Positions 29,249 to 39,064 of a DNA stretch of 64,000 nt are shown piece by piece; position 1 is the stretch's first letter; every line of letters begins with the position of its first letter. The notes under the pieces are model-generated. The model saw only the letters and a program-made list of their open reading frames with translations. It did not search any database and was not told the origin of the DNA. Position numbers and translations under genes: made by a program. This DNA comes from Lachnospiraceae bacterium. GTDB lineage: Bacteria > Bacillota > Clostridia > Lachnospirales > Lachnospiraceae. The stretch spans positions 124,001 through 188,000 of the forward strand of contig SVDY01000001.1 of the NCBI GenBank assembly GCA_015057665.1. Direction: 5' to 3'.

Positions 29249-29638
29249 CTATCTCTTTGTGATCTTACATGTATTGTATCCTAATTCTGTATTGCAGTAA
29301 TGTACAACTGCCTGAAGTGCAGACTCAACTGAGGAAATTCTTCCTGTAACAATAAGAGTTCCACTGAAACGGTCTACGAAACCTAAATAAATATCACCGC
29401 TCTTAACTGCGATATCGCTGGCGATAACTGCAGCTTCTGCCGGTGTCATCTTGATAATACCGATAGCAGCTTTGTCGAAGTCAATGTTAGGATTTAAACC
29501 TAATTTACGATATACGATTGGCTTTGGACTTGCGATTACATGCGCAAGTGTAACTTCTCGTCCAGGAACAGATTCCTGAATGATACGAAGCAAACCTTCT
29601 CCATGATGATTCTCTTCTAAAAACTTCTTAAAATCCAT
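29249..29638 (-). CDS. eutS: Bacterial microcompartment shell protein EutS/PduU type
   Basis: 129 residues. RIIQESVPGREVTLAHVIASP and GIIKMTPAEAAVIASDIA, then YLGFVDRFSGTLIVTGRISSVESAL, follow the circularly permuted BMC fold of EutS. Hexameric shell component of ethanolamine-type compartments. Start at 29,638 with AGGAG, replacing a longer frame. No other microcompartment or ethanolamine gene is present within the 36 kb of backbone shown. Confidence 0.85.
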   Translation of the reverse strand: MDFKKFLEENHHGEGLLRIIQESVPGREVTLAHVIASPKPIVYRKLGLNPNIDFDKAAIGIIKMTPAEAAVIASDIAVKSGDIYLGFVDRFSGTLIVTGRISSVESALQAVVHYCNTELGYNTCKITKR

Positions 29639-29743
29639 ACGACACACTCCTATCTTTTTTATTGTTTTTAACAAAATATACAAAAATTCCGACCAAAAAA
29701 CAACATAGTTGTTCACTATTGAACAGTATACCAGAATAAAAAA

Positions 29744-29769
29744 AAGAGGGAAAGCAACATTTCCCTCTT
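29744..29769 (-). terminator. Terminator of the 138-residue protein gene
   Basis: AAGAGGGAAA / TTTCCCTCTT with an eight-T run on the minus strand. It separates this gene from eutS. Confidence 0.85.
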
Positions 29770-29782
29770 CTAATGGTATTTT

Positions 29783-30199
29783 TTAGTGTTTTTTAATTAC
29801 GTAATACGTCCGGGCAAAAAAATCCTCTTTTCCCTGGATTTTCATGCTATCGAAGATAAGATACAGTTTTTTTGCATCCTCATTAAGCGTTTCTGACCCA
29901 TCCGACACACGTTCTATGGCAAGAATTTCTCCTTCCATAAGAAGATTGGCCTGCACATCCAGCATTTTTACAACATCGCCTGCTGCAAAATGACCATTGG
30001 CAGTTTCACCATATACTTTCCCTTTGCCGCCCCGAATCCATGCTGCATCCGCATAGAAAAGAGACTCCTCTTTTTGATGCATCTCATATATTCTCTGCTT
30101 CGCCTCCTCATAGATTCGCTCCTGCTCTGTGGCAGGTTCGTCATCAGGAAGATAGTCCGCAATCTTGTCCAGTATATTTTCGATAAACTTAAATCCCAT
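29783..30199 (-). CDS. Conserved hypothetical protein
   Basis: 138 residues. A helical N-terminal third (FIENILDKIADYLPDDEPAT) precedes a beta-rich part (GETANGHFAAGDVVKMLDVQ, then NLLMEGEILAIERVSDG) that looks like a small barrel. No family recognised. GGGAAAG site before the ATG; follows galE by about 70 bases and is ended by a strong hairpin. Confidence 0.6.
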   Translation of the reverse strand: MGFKFIENILDKIADYLPDDEPATEQERIYEEAKQRIYEMHQKEESLFYADAAWIRGGKGKVYGETANGHFAAGDVVKMLDVQANLLMEGEILAIERVSDGSETLNEDAKKLYLIFDSMKIQGKEDFFARTYYVIKKH

Positions 30200-30266
30200 A
30201 TTCTTTCCCGTCTAATCTATCCTGTTTATCACAAAGATTTGTTATGCTGTCTGCATCTGCCGGATT

Positions 30267-31286
30267 TTACTCTGCTCCGTAACCGTTTGGATTCTGGCTC
30301 TGCCATCGCCAGGAATCTTCGCACATCTCGTCAATGCCGTACTGTGCTTCCCAGCCAAGTTCTGTTTTGGCTTTTGTAGAGTCTGCATAACATGTGGCAA
30401 TATCACCGGCACGTCTTGGTTTGATCTCGTATTTCACTTCGTGGCCGCAGGCCTTGCTGAATGCCTTTACCATATCAAGAACGGAATAACCGTTACCTGT
30501 TCCAAGGTTATATACACATACGCCGGCTTTTTCCTCAATCTTCTTAAGGGCTTTCACATGTCCCACAGCAAGGTCCACCACATGGATGTAGTCACGCACA
30601 CCTGTGCCGTCATGGGTGTCGTAATCATCGCCGAACACACCGAGACATTCTCTCTTTCCTACTGCCACCTGTGTAATGTATGGCATCAGATTGTTCGGAA
30701 TGCCTTTTGGATCTTCCCCAATAGTGCCGCTCTTATGCGCACCAACAGGGTTAAAGTAACGAAGCAATACCACATTCCACTCTTCATCTGCTGTGTGAAG
30801 ATCTGTCAGAATCTGTTCTAACATGGATTTGCTCCAGCCATAAGGGTTGGTACATGTTCCTTTTGGACATTCTTCTGTAATAGGAACAAAAGCAGGATCA
30901 CCATATACAGTTGCGGAAGAACTAAAGATAATGTTCTTCACGCCGGCATTTCTCATGGCATCACACAGTACAAGAGTTCCGTTTACATTGTTATCATAGT
31001 ATTCCAGCGGTTTTGCAACAGATTCGCCCACTGCTTTTAATCCGGCAAAATGAATCACTGCGAAGATATCTTCTTTTTCGAAAATCTCTTTCATAGCTTT
31101 AGCATCTCTGATGTCTGCCTCATATACTTTGATTTCTCTTCCAACGATTTTTTCCACCCGCTTTATTGCTTCCGGACAGGAATTATAGAAATTATCTACA
31201 ACCACAACATCGTATCCTGCTTCGATCAGTTCAATACATGTATGGCTTCCGATATATCCGGCGCCTCCGGCAACTAAAATTGTCAT
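30267..31286 (-). CDS. galE: UDP-glucose 4-epimerase
   Basis: 339 residues. NAD-dependent interconversion of UDP-glucose and UDP-galactose. GGAGYIGSH is the NAD loop, YGWSK the catalytic Tyr/Lys, [12 protein letters not shown] the family signature. GGAGG before the ATG. Works with GalM (1,425) in galactose use although not linked to it. Confidence 0.96.
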   Translation of the reverse strand: MTILVAGGAGYIGSHTCIELIEAGYDVVVVDNFYNSCPEAIKRVEKIVGREIKVYEADIRDAKAMKEIFEKEDIFAVIHFAGLKAVGESVAKPLEYYDNNVNGTLVLCDAMRNAGVKNIIFSSSATVYGDPAFVPITEECPKGTCTNPYGWSKSMLEQILTDLHTADEEWNVVLLRYFNPVGAHKSGTIGEDPKGIPNNLMPYITQVAVGKRECLGVFGDDYDTHDGTGVRDYIHVVDLAVGHVKALKKIEEKAGVCVYNLGTGNGYSVLDMVKAFSKACGHEVKYEIKPRRAGDIATCYADSTKAKTELGWEAQYGIDEMCEDSWRWQSQNPNGYGAE

Positions 31287-31364
31287 TTTTATTCCTCCCT
31301 TTCGTACCTGTTGATTACCTGTTCTTCACACTAAGCCGCCATAACCGGCTTTTCATTATCTTTT

Positions 31365-31685
31365 TTAGTCATCTAAATCTAATTTTTTCACAAGGTGACG
31401 ATCCCGATTCAGTACATGATAAGAATTCATGCCATTATTTCTTGCCTTGTATTCTGCAAGAAGTTCCGGATTGCTGATCACTCTGTAAGAATAAACCGGA
31501 ATCATGGAACCGTTTCTCTGTTCTTCACAGAGAGCATCTTCCTGAAGAATCATGGCTTCCTCTTCAGATACATCTGCTTCGATTCTCACATATTCTTCCG
31601 GATTTACCTTAAATTCAATTTCTTTTCTCTCGAGGGCTTTTTTCATAAAACCTTCCAGAGATTTCTTTACATAAATGTCTCTCAT
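31365..31685 (-). CDS. Conserved hypothetical protein downstream of recD2
   Basis: 106 residues, charged, without recognised motifs. The end VLNRDRHLVKKLDLDD and start MRDIYVKKSLEGFMKKAL look like a compact cytosolic protein. The ATG overlaps the recD2 stop by four bases, so it is translationally coupled to the helicase and may serve it. Confidence 0.6.
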   Translation of the reverse strand: MRDIYVKKSLEGFMKKALERKEIEFKVNPEEYVRIEADVSEEEAMILQEDALCEEQRNGSMIPVYSYRVISNPELLAEYKARNNGMNSYHVLNRDRHLVKKLDLDD

Positions 31686-33910
31686 AAGCCTGCCTCCTCC
31701 GCATCAAATATTTCATGAATCCGGTCACAAAGACCTGTGTATCTTTTTAGTTCATTGTTATTCTCGATCATGTCTCCAATCACCTGCTGCATACCAACAA
31801 TGGTGACACATTTTCTCGCTCTTGTCACCGCTGTGTAAAGAAGATTACGGTTAAAGAGCACTCTTGGCCCGCTAAGCAGCGGCATAACAACAGCCGGATA
31901 CTCACTTCCCTGTGCCTTATGAATGGTAATGGCATAAGCAGGTTCCAATTCATCGAGCATACTATAACTATACTCTGCTATCTTTCCTTCGTCAAATTCT
32001 ACGATTACTTTTTCAGAAAATGTATTAATCTCCCGGATAATTCCCATATCCCCGTTAAATACACCGACGCCTTCCTCGCGTATAAAACCCCGGGGCGACC
32101 GAATCTGCCATTCCAACTTGTAATTGTTTTTTATCTGCATTACCTTATCGCCCTCGCGGAATATAATTCCGCGGAATTCCTTCTCCCGCTTCTCAGGAGA
32201 AGCAGGATTTAAATAATGCTGCAGAACCTGATTGAGCCTCTCAACGCCAAGTTCTCCTTTTCTCATAGGTGTCAGTACCTGAATGTCAAAAGGTGACGCA
32301 TCTACATAATCCGGCAGTTTATCACGGACCAGATAGACAAGGACTCCCGTCACTGTCTTAGCATCCGTTCGTTCCAGGAAAAAGAAATCTTTACTCTTAT
32401 TATTTAACGGAATCTGCTCCCCTTTATTAATGTGATGAGCATTCATAATAATATCGCTCTCTTCTGCCTGCCGGAATACCCTTGTAAGTTCAATTACCGG
32501 AAATCTGCCGGAACGGATCATATCTTTTAACACATTGCCCGGTCCCACTGATGGAAGCTGATTGCTGTCTCCTACAAGAATCAGCTTGGTTCCCGGAAGA
32601 ATGGCTTTTAGCAGAGCATTCATCAAAGTAATGTCTACCATGGACATCTCATCTATGATAATAACGTCCGCTTCCAGAGGATTCATCTCATTGCGCTCGA
32701 AGAAAGAATTTCCTCCCGGTTCCCCGTTCAGCTCCAGCAGTCTGTGAATGGTGGAAGCTTCATAGCCAGTTGCCTCCTGCATCCGTTTCGCCGCCCTTCC
32801 TGTAGGAGCCGCAAGGAGCATTGTCAGATTCTCCTGCTCAAAATATCGGATCATGGCATTGATCGTTGTGGTCTTCCCCGTTCCCGGACCACCGGTCAGA
32901 ATGAGAAGGCCCTGCTTTGCCGCCATCAAAATTGCCTTCTTTTGTTTCTCATCAAGGAGAACCTCTGTTTTTTGTTCTATGCTGTCGATCTTTTTTAAAA
33001 CATTCTCTTCCTCACTCTTATAGGGAAGATTCAAATCTGCCAGCATACGGGCCGAACTGAGTTCCATATAATAGTATTGGTCAAGATAAATCTGTTCTTT
33101 TCCATTCACGACCTTGATCATCAGCTTTTTGTCCATGACAAGTTCCAGAAAATGATCCTCTATAAAAGCCGGTTCCACCCCTATGAGCTGAGAAGTCTTT
33201 GTAAGGAGCATTTCCTTTGGCAGATATACGTGACCGGAACCCAAAGCCTGCATCAGCATGTACAGTATACCGGAACGGATACGGTATTCACTGTCCGCCC
33301 GGATACCGGCTTTCTTCGCAATCTCATCAGCAATGATAAAACCGATTCCCGAGATATCTTCTGCCAGCTTATAAGGATTCTCTTTTATGATTTCATAAAG
33401 CTTCTCTCCGTATTCTTCGTAGATCTTCATGGCATAGTGAGTGGATACTCCGTAATCAGAGAGAAACATCATCGCCCTTCTCACATGCTGTTTCTCATTG
33501 AACTGAACTGCAATATCCATGGCCTTTTTCATGGAAATGCCTTTCACCTCCGCAAGACGTTCCGGCTCTTCTTCAATAATTCGGAACGTGTCCGGTCCAA
33601 ACTTCTTAACAATGCGCATAGCAAAGGCAGGCCCAATTCCTCGAATTGCGCCTGACCCTAAATATCGCTCCATTCCGAGAGAATCCTCGGGAACTTTCGC
33701 TTCATATGTATTCATTTGAAATTGAGGGCCGTGGATCTTATGATCCACGTAATCACCTTCGACCTGAATATATTCCCCTTCCTGAATGAGAGGGAAATTG
33801 CCTACAACAACCTCATCTCCCCCTGCTGTATCCAGGGTAAGGACCGTATATCCATTTGACTCATTGCGATATTTGATATGTTCTACATATCCCTCAATCT
33901 TTTCACTCAT
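31682..33910 (-). CDS. recD2: RecD2-like SF1B DNA helicase
   Basis: 742 residues. N-terminal OB-like part, helix-hairpin-helix segment (YLGSGAIRGIGPAFAMRI), Walker A GGPGTGKTT, DEMSMVD (Walker B), GDSNQLPSVGPGNVL, and the C-terminal AITIHKAQGSEY and LYTAVTRARK motifs. 5'-3' helicase without RecBC partners, typical of Firmicutes; acts in repair and mutation avoidance. Its ATG shares a base with the mreB stop. Confidence 0.94.
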   Translation of the reverse strand: MSEKIEGYVEHIKYRNESNGYTVLTLDTAGGDEVVVGNFPLIQEGEYIQVEGDYVDHKIHGPQFQMNTYEAKVPEDSLGMERYLGSGAIRGIGPAFAMRIVKKFGPDTFRIIEEEPERLAEVKGISMKKAMDIAVQFNEKQHVRRAMMFLSDYGVSTHYAMKIYEEYGEKLYEIIKENPYKLAEDISGIGFIIADEIAKKAGIRADSEYRIRSGILYMLMQALGSGHVYLPKEMLLTKTSQLIGVEPAFIEDHFLELVMDKKLMIKVVNGKEQIYLDQYYYMELSSARMLADLNLPYKSEEENVLKKIDSIEQKTEVLLDEKQKKAILMAAKQGLLILTGGPGTGKTTTINAMIRYFEQENLTMLLAAPTGRAAKRMQEATGYEASTIHRLLELNGEPGGNSFFERNEMNPLEADVIIIDEMSMVDITLMNALLKAILPGTKLILVGDSNQLPSVGPGNVLKDMIRSGRFPVIELTRVFRQAEESDIIMNAHHINKGEQIPLNNKSKDFFFLERTDAKTVTGVLVYLVRDKLPDYVDASPFDIQVLTPMRKGELGVERLNQVLQHYLNPASPEKREKEFRGIIFREGDKVMQIKNNYKLEWQIRSPRGFIREEGVGVFNGDMGIIREINTFSEKVIVEFDEGKIAEYSYSMLDELEPAYAITIHKAQGSEYPAVVMPLLSGPRVLFNRNLLYTAVTRARKCVTIVGMQQVIGDMIENNNELKRYTGLCDRIHEIFDAEEAGL

Positions 33911-34917
33911 TATTCGTCTCTGCCTGATTTTTCATTGCCACCGAGGAATTCGATGTATTTACCTGTACCGGTAGCTACAACTGTCAGTGGATCATCGGCT
34001 GTCATTGTGTTGATTCCTGTCTTGGATTCGATTAATTCTTCCAGACCCTGTACTAAAGCACCGCCGCCTGTAAGAACGATACCTCTCTCAGCGATATCTG
34101 CTGCCAGTTCCGGTGGTGTTCCTTCTAATACGCTGCATACCGCGTCTACGATCTGATTTGCAACTTCAGCAAGGGCTTCCTGTGTTTCTTCAGATGTTAC
34201 TGTTACAGTCTTAGGAAGACCGGTTACAAGGTTACGGCCTTTGATCTCCATAGAAGCTCCGCCTGGACGGCTTGTTACTGTACCAATCTGAATCTTAATA
34301 TCTTCTGCTGTTCTTTCACCAATTAATAAGTTGTGCTTCTTACGCACGTGACGAACGATTGCATCGTCAAAATCATCACCGGCTACTTTGATAGAAGAAC
34401 TTACTACTGTACCGCCAAGGGAGATAACAGCAATATCAGAAGTACCGCCGCCAATATCAACGATCATGTTTCCACATGGTTTAGAGATATCGATGCCTGC
34501 ACCGATTGCTGCAGCAACAGGTTCTTCAATGATGAATACGTCTCTTGCCCCTGCATTGTATGCTGCATCTTCTACTGCCTTCTTTTCAACTTCTGTTGCT
34601 CCGCTTGGAATGCAGATGCTGATACGAGGTTTTCTTCCGAAGAAGCTCTTACCAACAGACTTCTGAACGAAGTATTTTAACATCTTTTCTGTTACAGTGT
34701 AATCACTGATTACACCCTGACGAAGAGGACGGATTGCAACGATGTTGCCAGGTGTACGTCCGATCATAAGACGAGCTTCCTCTCCAATAGCCATAATTTT
34801 ATTTGTATCTCTATTAATTGCTACAACGGAAGGCTCTTTTAAAACAACGCCTTTGCCCTTGACATAAACAAGAATACTCGCAGTACCTAAATCAATTCCA
34901 ATATCTGTAGTTGCCAT
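33910..34917 (-). CDS. mreB: Rod-shape protein MreB/Mbl
   Basis: 335 residues, bacterial actin. GIDLGTASILVYVKGKG (phosphate 1), DIGGGTSDIAV (phosphate 2) and LTGGGALVQGLEEL (adenosine loop). Directs cell-wall elongation. Start at 34,917 after AAAGGAG. No mreC/mreD follows, so a paralog such as Mbl or MreBH is likely rather than the mreBCD copy. Confidence 0.93.
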   Translation of the reverse strand: MATTDIGIDLGTASILVYVKGKGVVLKEPSVVAINRDTNKIMAIGEEARLMIGRTPGNIVAIRPLRQGVISDYTVTEKMLKYFVQKSVGKSFFGRKPRISICIPSGATEVEKKAVEDAAYNAGARDVFIIEEPVAAAIGAGIDISKPCGNMIVDIGGGTSDIAVISLGGTVVSSSIKVAGDDFDDAIVRHVRKKHNLLIGERTAEDIKIQIGTVTSRPGGASMEIKGRNLVTGLPKTVTVTSEETQEALAEVANQIVDAVCSVLEGTPPELAADIAERGIVLTGGGALVQGLEELIESKTGINTMTADDPLTVVATGTGKYIEFLGGNEKSGRDE

Positions 34918-35270
34918 AAACAACAATCTCCTTTCTCTATTCCATTCCTATTTCATTTTTCATTGCTATTTCATTACTTTCATGATTATCATGAGTTTCA
35001 TTACTTTTCTATTCACGCCGTCAGCTTCCTGACAGATGACATTCTTCTCTCATTTTATGACAAATAGTCATATTCTTCTATATTATAAACGAAAGCGACA
35101 GGATTTCAAATATTTTTTTCTTAACTTTTTATGAAGAAAAGGTCAGAAAACGCCTTAAAATCGGGCTTTCTGGATATTCTTCCATCCCGCGCCCATTGCG
35201 TGCGTCACCAGCTTTGTGCAAAATGCATACTATAGTCTATAGTTACAACGATTTTTTATAAGGAGGTCAC
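34918..35270. other. Divergent promoter region between mreB and the ABC transporter
   Basis: Holds repeated TTTCATT words, a palindrome TCATGATTATCATGA (34,980-34,994) toward mreB, and the ABC promoter. No gene seen. Confidence 0.5.
35214..35243 (+). promoter_or_regulatory. ABC transporter promoter with overlapping palindrome
   Basis: TTGTGC, 18-base spacer, TATAGT. The palindrome ACTATAGTCTATAGT (35,229-35,243) covers the -10 box and is a candidate repressor site. Confidence 0.5.
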
Positions 35271-36038
35271 ATGAATCCGGTGCTCTCCCTTTCTCAGATT
35301 TCTTACAAATATCATACCCTGCAAGGAGAAACCGAGGCTCTCAGAGAGATTTCCTTTACTTTAAACCAGGGCGAATTTCTTGCTGTTGTCGGGCCGAGCG
35401 GCTGTGGAAAATCCACCCTTCTTCACCTTATCGCCAGCCTTCTTTCTCCTTCTTCCGGTACCATCCTTATGAATAAAATGCCTCTTTCCAAATCCAAAAC
35501 CCAGATTGGTTACATGCTGCAAAAGGACCACCTTTTGGAGCATCGAACTATTTATAAAAATATTCTCCTCGGATTAGAAATACAGAAAAAATTGGCAGTT
35601 CCCCATCTTCTTACTGTCGAAACAATGCTGAAAGAATATGGCCTCTCTGACTTTCGTGATGCTTATCCAAGGCAGCTATCCGGCGGCATGCGCCAGCGGG
35701 CAGCTCTCATCCGCACTCTGGCTCTTTCTCCCGATTTGCTTCTCCTCGACGAACCATTCAGCGCACTGGATTATCAGACACGTCTAAAAGTGTCCAACGA
35801 TATTGGGGGCATCTTAAAAAAGAAACATATGACAGCGATTCTCGTAACTCACGACTTATCAGAAGCGGTCAGCATGGCAGACCGGATTCTGATTTTATCA
35901 AAGCGGCCGGGAACCGTGAAAAAAATTGTACCCATTCATTTTGCCAAAACGCCCGCTTCTCCGGAAGAAGCACGCAGCATGCCGGAATTTACAGACTATT
36001 TTAATCTAATTTGGAAGGAGGTAAAACATGAAGCATAA
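35271..36038 (+). CDS. ABC transporter ATPase, SsuB/TauB/ThiZ type
   Basis: 255 residues. Walker A GPSGCGKST, signature LSGGMRQRAALIRTLA, Walker B LLLLDEPFSALD, H-loop VTHDLSEAV. Energises uptake of a small molecule (sulfonate, taurine, nitrate or a thiamine precursor; not decidable). AAGGAGG before the ATG; it overlaps the permease gene by 11 bases. Confidence 0.9.
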   Translation: MNPVLSLSQISYKYHTLQGETEALREISFTLNQGEFLAVVGPSGCGKSTLLHLIASLLSPSSGTILMNKMPLSKSKTQIGYMLQKDHLLEHRTIYKNILLGLEIQKKLAVPHLLTVETMLKEYGLSDFRDAYPRQLSGGMRQRAALIRTLALSPDLLLLDEPFSALDYQTRLKVSNDIGGILKKKHMTAILVTHDLSEAVSMADRILILSKRPGTVKKIVPIHFAKTPASPEEARSMPEFTDYFNLIWKEVKHEA

Positions 36039-36792
36039 TCCTCGTGCCGCCTATCTCGCTCTTCAATCCTGTTCCGTCCCTTCTTCATTGGAACCGGATC
36101 ATTTATCACAGGAACAGCTCGCATATCTAAAGACAATAAAGCATTTTCAATGGAAAGTCCGCTTTCTTCAAATAACCGGATTTCTTCTTTTTCTTGCGCT
36201 TTGGCAGTTTCTTTCGATGACAGAAGCCATCAATCCTTTTATTTTCAGCAGTCCCAGCCGTATTTTTTCTGCCTTCTGGTCAATGCTGACCGACAAAAGC
36301 CTCTTTCCCCACATCGGAATGACCCTGTTCGAAACATTTTTAAGTTTCTTCCTTGTGCTTACCATCAGTATTACCGGTGCCATCCTTTTATGGTGGAACA
36401 ACACAATCTCAGCTGTAGCAGAGCCTTATCTGGTCGTCTTAAACAGCCTTCCAAAATCAGCCCTTGCTCCTTTACTTCTAGTCTGGTTTGGTGCAACCGT
36501 ACAAATGATCCTGATTACTGCCATCTCTGTCGTTATTTTTGGAAGCATCCTTACCATCTATACGGGATTTAAAGAAACAGATCCAGACAAAATGATGCTC
36601 ATCGAAACCCTCCACGGGAACAAATGGCACACTCTTCGATATGTGGTCATTCCGGAAAGCATTCCTCTTCTTTTTGGAGTGATGAAATCTAACATCGGAC
36701 TCTGTCTGGTCGGGGTGATCATTGCTGAGTTTATGGGAGCGCGGATGGGACTTGGGTATCTGATTATTTACTCGTCTCAGGTATTCCCCTGA
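36028..36792 (+). pseudogene. ABC transporter permease, SsuC type, 3' truncated
   Basis: 254 residues with about six membrane segments and the EAA-type loop (IETLHGNKWHTLRYVVIPESIP). Family members usually run about 30-40 residues further; here the frame ends at LGYLIIYSSQVFP, inside the last helix, exactly where the mobile island begins. No continuation is found in other frames. The substrate-binding protein gene is also missing. Insertion of the island probably cut the gene, so transport is likely impaired. Confidence 0.75.
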
Positions 36793-36833
36793 GGAAACAA
36801 AAAGATACAATGTATATCGTCTTATAAACGCAA

Positions 36834-36859
36834 CAAGGACACGATTACTCGTGTCCTTG
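36834..36859. repeat. 26-bp hairpin repeat, left copy
   Basis: CAAGGACACGA TTAC TCGTGTCCTTG, identical to the copy at 63,300-63,325 and in the same orientation. It can act as a terminator between convergent genes, and may also mark an attachment site. Confidence 0.75.
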
Positions 36860-36922
36860 ACCTTTTATATGCTTTATTATAACACACTTGTATTCTAAAT
36901 GTTCAAAAGCTTTGCAACAAAA

Positions 36923-36958
36923 AACAGCCAACAACTCTCATCCGAATTGTTAGCTGTT
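36923..36958 (-). terminator. Terminator of the serine recombinase gene
   Basis: AACAGCTAACAA...TTGTTGGCTGTT hairpin on the minus strand, overlapping the stop codon, followed by TTTTTTG. Confidence 0.75.
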
Positions 36959-38792
36959 AATCCAACACCTCCCAGGCCCCTTTGCCTCCGGCACCATTGA
37001 ATCTTATTCTATTTTCTTTCTTCAATTTACGTATCCTATAGTGAATTGTGCCAAGCGGAACCCCAAGCTCATCAGCGATTTCTTTTGCTGTTGTATTGGG
37101 AGATTTCTTCATTATATCTACAATCTGTTCTCTGTCATCTTTTTTTTGCTTTCGATAATCAAACAGATGTCCATATTCAACCTTGATGATATTTGCAGCA
37201 TCTTTAGGGACAATATCGCTATCATTGATGCCGAGAAGATCACTATAGGAAAAATGCAATTCCATATATTCAGGAAAGATGACTATTTTCTCTACTTCTT
37301 CGAGCATACCTGCAACAGATGCCTTTTCGATGGCATTTCCTTCTCGTAATTTTGCTTCAATATAGGCAAGTCGTTTTTCCAAAACATTGCCTTCAGCTTT
37401 TTTACTTTGAAACTCCTGAAGTCTGTTTTCTATGAAATTCATCTCTTCTTCAAATTGAGTTTGTTTCATCCTGTATACATCATCAGAAATGATACCTTCA
37501 AGCAACTTATCAACCAGCAGCCTATGCTGTTCCATCACTTTTTGCTTCTTCCTAAGTTCCTTATCAATATCAGGCTGTATGTCCTGTTCTTTTAGAACTC
37601 TTTTCAAGATGCTGACCATATCTTGAATGATCTTCTCTTTATCTGGAAAATATCGTTCTTTACAAATTCGCTCCAAAAGTCTTTCTAGTACCTTTTCATT
37701 TAAATGGACATTATCACATCCCCGAACTTCTTCAAGACCGACCTTTCTCAACTGCGGCCGTTCATATTGACCTGGGTTTCTTCCTGTTTCTATATAAGTT
37801 TTGCATTTCCATTCATAGATAGGTGTATGGTCTTTATATCGTTGGCGAGTCTGCCTATAATACGGTTCACCACACAGACCACAGAATATTTTACTGCTGA
37901 CTAAATATCTTCCTGGCTTTTTTCCTATTGTTTCATTAGAACCGTTTTTCTTCAGCATTTTTCTTCTTGTAATCTGATCATTGGCAGCTTGCCACAGTTC
38001 TTTTGAAACAATGGCAGGGACCTTATTTTCACAAACAATCTGCTCCTCTTTTGGAACCCGAATTGTTTGTTTTGCCTCAAAATCATAATGTCTTTGATTC
38101 ATAACCACAGTTCCACAATTTAGAGGGCTTCGTATAATTTTAAGAATAGCTGATTCCGTAAAAGGCTTGCCTCTTCTATTTACTACACCTTCATTCTTTA
38201 GAATAGAAGCAATCGTACGAGATCCGTATCCTGCAGCACATAGTTCATACATTTTTTTCTTAACACGTGCTTCTTCCTCCACAAGAACGACGCTCTTATC
38301 CGGAAGCTTTTTAAATCCATATGTATTATTAGTGAGTATTATATTGCCTGAATTTTTCTGTCGATTGCGATGAGCATTGTTTATCTTCTTACTAAGTTCA
38401 CGGGAATACTCCTCAGCAAGAATAGCCTTGATGCCTGTAATCAATGCATCATCTGGCGTGTAGTACTTATTATCCAGATACATATAGAGTTTCTTCTGTT
38501 CTCCGGAAAGAAGTTCAACAAAACGATACCATTCTCCGACATTTCTCATAAGTCTGTCTTGGCTCTTAATTACAATAACATCAAACTTGTCTTTGGAAAG
38601 ATCATCAATCAGCCGATTGTATTCTGTTCTTCCTTTGGTTGTTGTTCCACTGCGACTTTCTACATAGGAATCTACAAGATGCCAGCCGTTATGGCGGACG
38701 CAGTTTTCTGCCTCCGCCTTCTGCTGTACAAGCGCATCACGCTGGCTTTCTTCCTCTGTAGAACAACGACAGTAGATGACCGCACGCGTCAT
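36957..38792 (-). CDS. Large serine recombinase with C-terminal winged-helix extension
   Basis: 611 residues. Resolvase domain with catalytic Ser11 (YCRCSTEE) and QDRLMRN; recombinase domain (TYGFKKLPDKS, NRRGKPFTESAIL); zinc ribbon (FCGLCGEPYY, later KCKT and GCDN); a long coiled coil; and about 50 final residues (TTAKEIADELGVPLGTIHY) forming a helix-turn-helix of winged type. Expected to integrate and excise the island. The HTH tail is not usual for TnpX-like recombinases. Coupled by overlap to a 38-residue gene upstream. Confidence 0.92.
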   Translation of the reverse strand: MTRAVIYCRCSTEEESQRDALVQQKAEAENCVRHNGWHLVDSYVESRSGTTTKGRTEYNRLIDDLSKDKFDVIVIKSQDRLMRNVGEWYRFVELLSGEQKKLYMYLDNKYYTPDDALITGIKAILAEEYSRELSKKINNAHRNRQKNSGNIILTNNTYGFKKLPDKSVVLVEEEARVKKKMYELCAAGYGSRTIASILKNEGVVNRRGKPFTESAILKIIRSPLNCGTVVMNQRHYDFEAKQTIRVPKEEQIVCENKVPAIVSKELWQAANDQITRRKMLKKNGSNETIGKKPGRYLVSSKIFCGLCGEPYYRQTRQRYKDHTPIYEWKCKTYIETGRNPGQYERPQLRKVGLEEVRGCDNVHLNEKVLERLLERICKERYFPDKEKIIQDMVSILKRVLKEQDIQPDIDKELRKKQKVMEQHRLLVDKLLEGIISDDVYRMKQTQFEEEMNFIENRLQEFQSKKAEGNVLEKRLAYIEAKLREGNAIEKASVAGMLEEVEKIVIFPEYMELHFSYSDLLGINDSDIVPKDAANIIKVEYGHLFDYRKQKKDDREQIVDIMKKSPNTTAKEIADELGVPLGTIHYRIRKLKKENRIRFNGAGGKGAWEVLD

Positions 38793-38905
38793 AGATTATT
38801 TGCTGCCTTGATCATTTCTGCAGCTTTCATTTTTTCTTCTGGAGTAATTAGACTTTCCTTCATAAGAAGATTCGTAAGTTCAAGCATAATTTGTTTGTCA
38901 CGCAT
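38789..38905 (-). CDS. SHOCT-like small protein
   Basis: 38 residues, MRDKQIMLELTNLLMKES followed by LITPEEKMKAAEMIKAANNL. The pattern (leader helix, L-x-T-P-E-E-K, second helix) resembles the SHOCT domain, a short oligomerisation or DNA-associated motif. A strong AAGGAGG lies before the ATG, and the stop overlaps the recombinase start (ATGA), so the two are translated together. It may be an accessory factor for the recombinase. Confidence 0.7.
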   Translation of the reverse strand: MRDKQIMLELTNLLMKESLITPEEKMKAAEMIKAANNL

Positions 38906-39064
38906 CTTTCTTTCCTCCTTAGTTACATAATTGGCAGGATAGCTTTTCATGAACACCTACGATTCTTTTTTTCTATCCTATGACTTTCATTTCTCTTCTA
39001 TTCGAATCTCCCCTCCCATACAGAAGCGGGAGATGAATATAAACTCTTTTTCCCATTTTCCACC

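Noticed and set aside
38370-38930. 186-codon plus-strand frame opposite the serine recombinase
   Set aside because: Antisense to a clear recombinase with no ribosome site; hydrophobic translation is a by-product.
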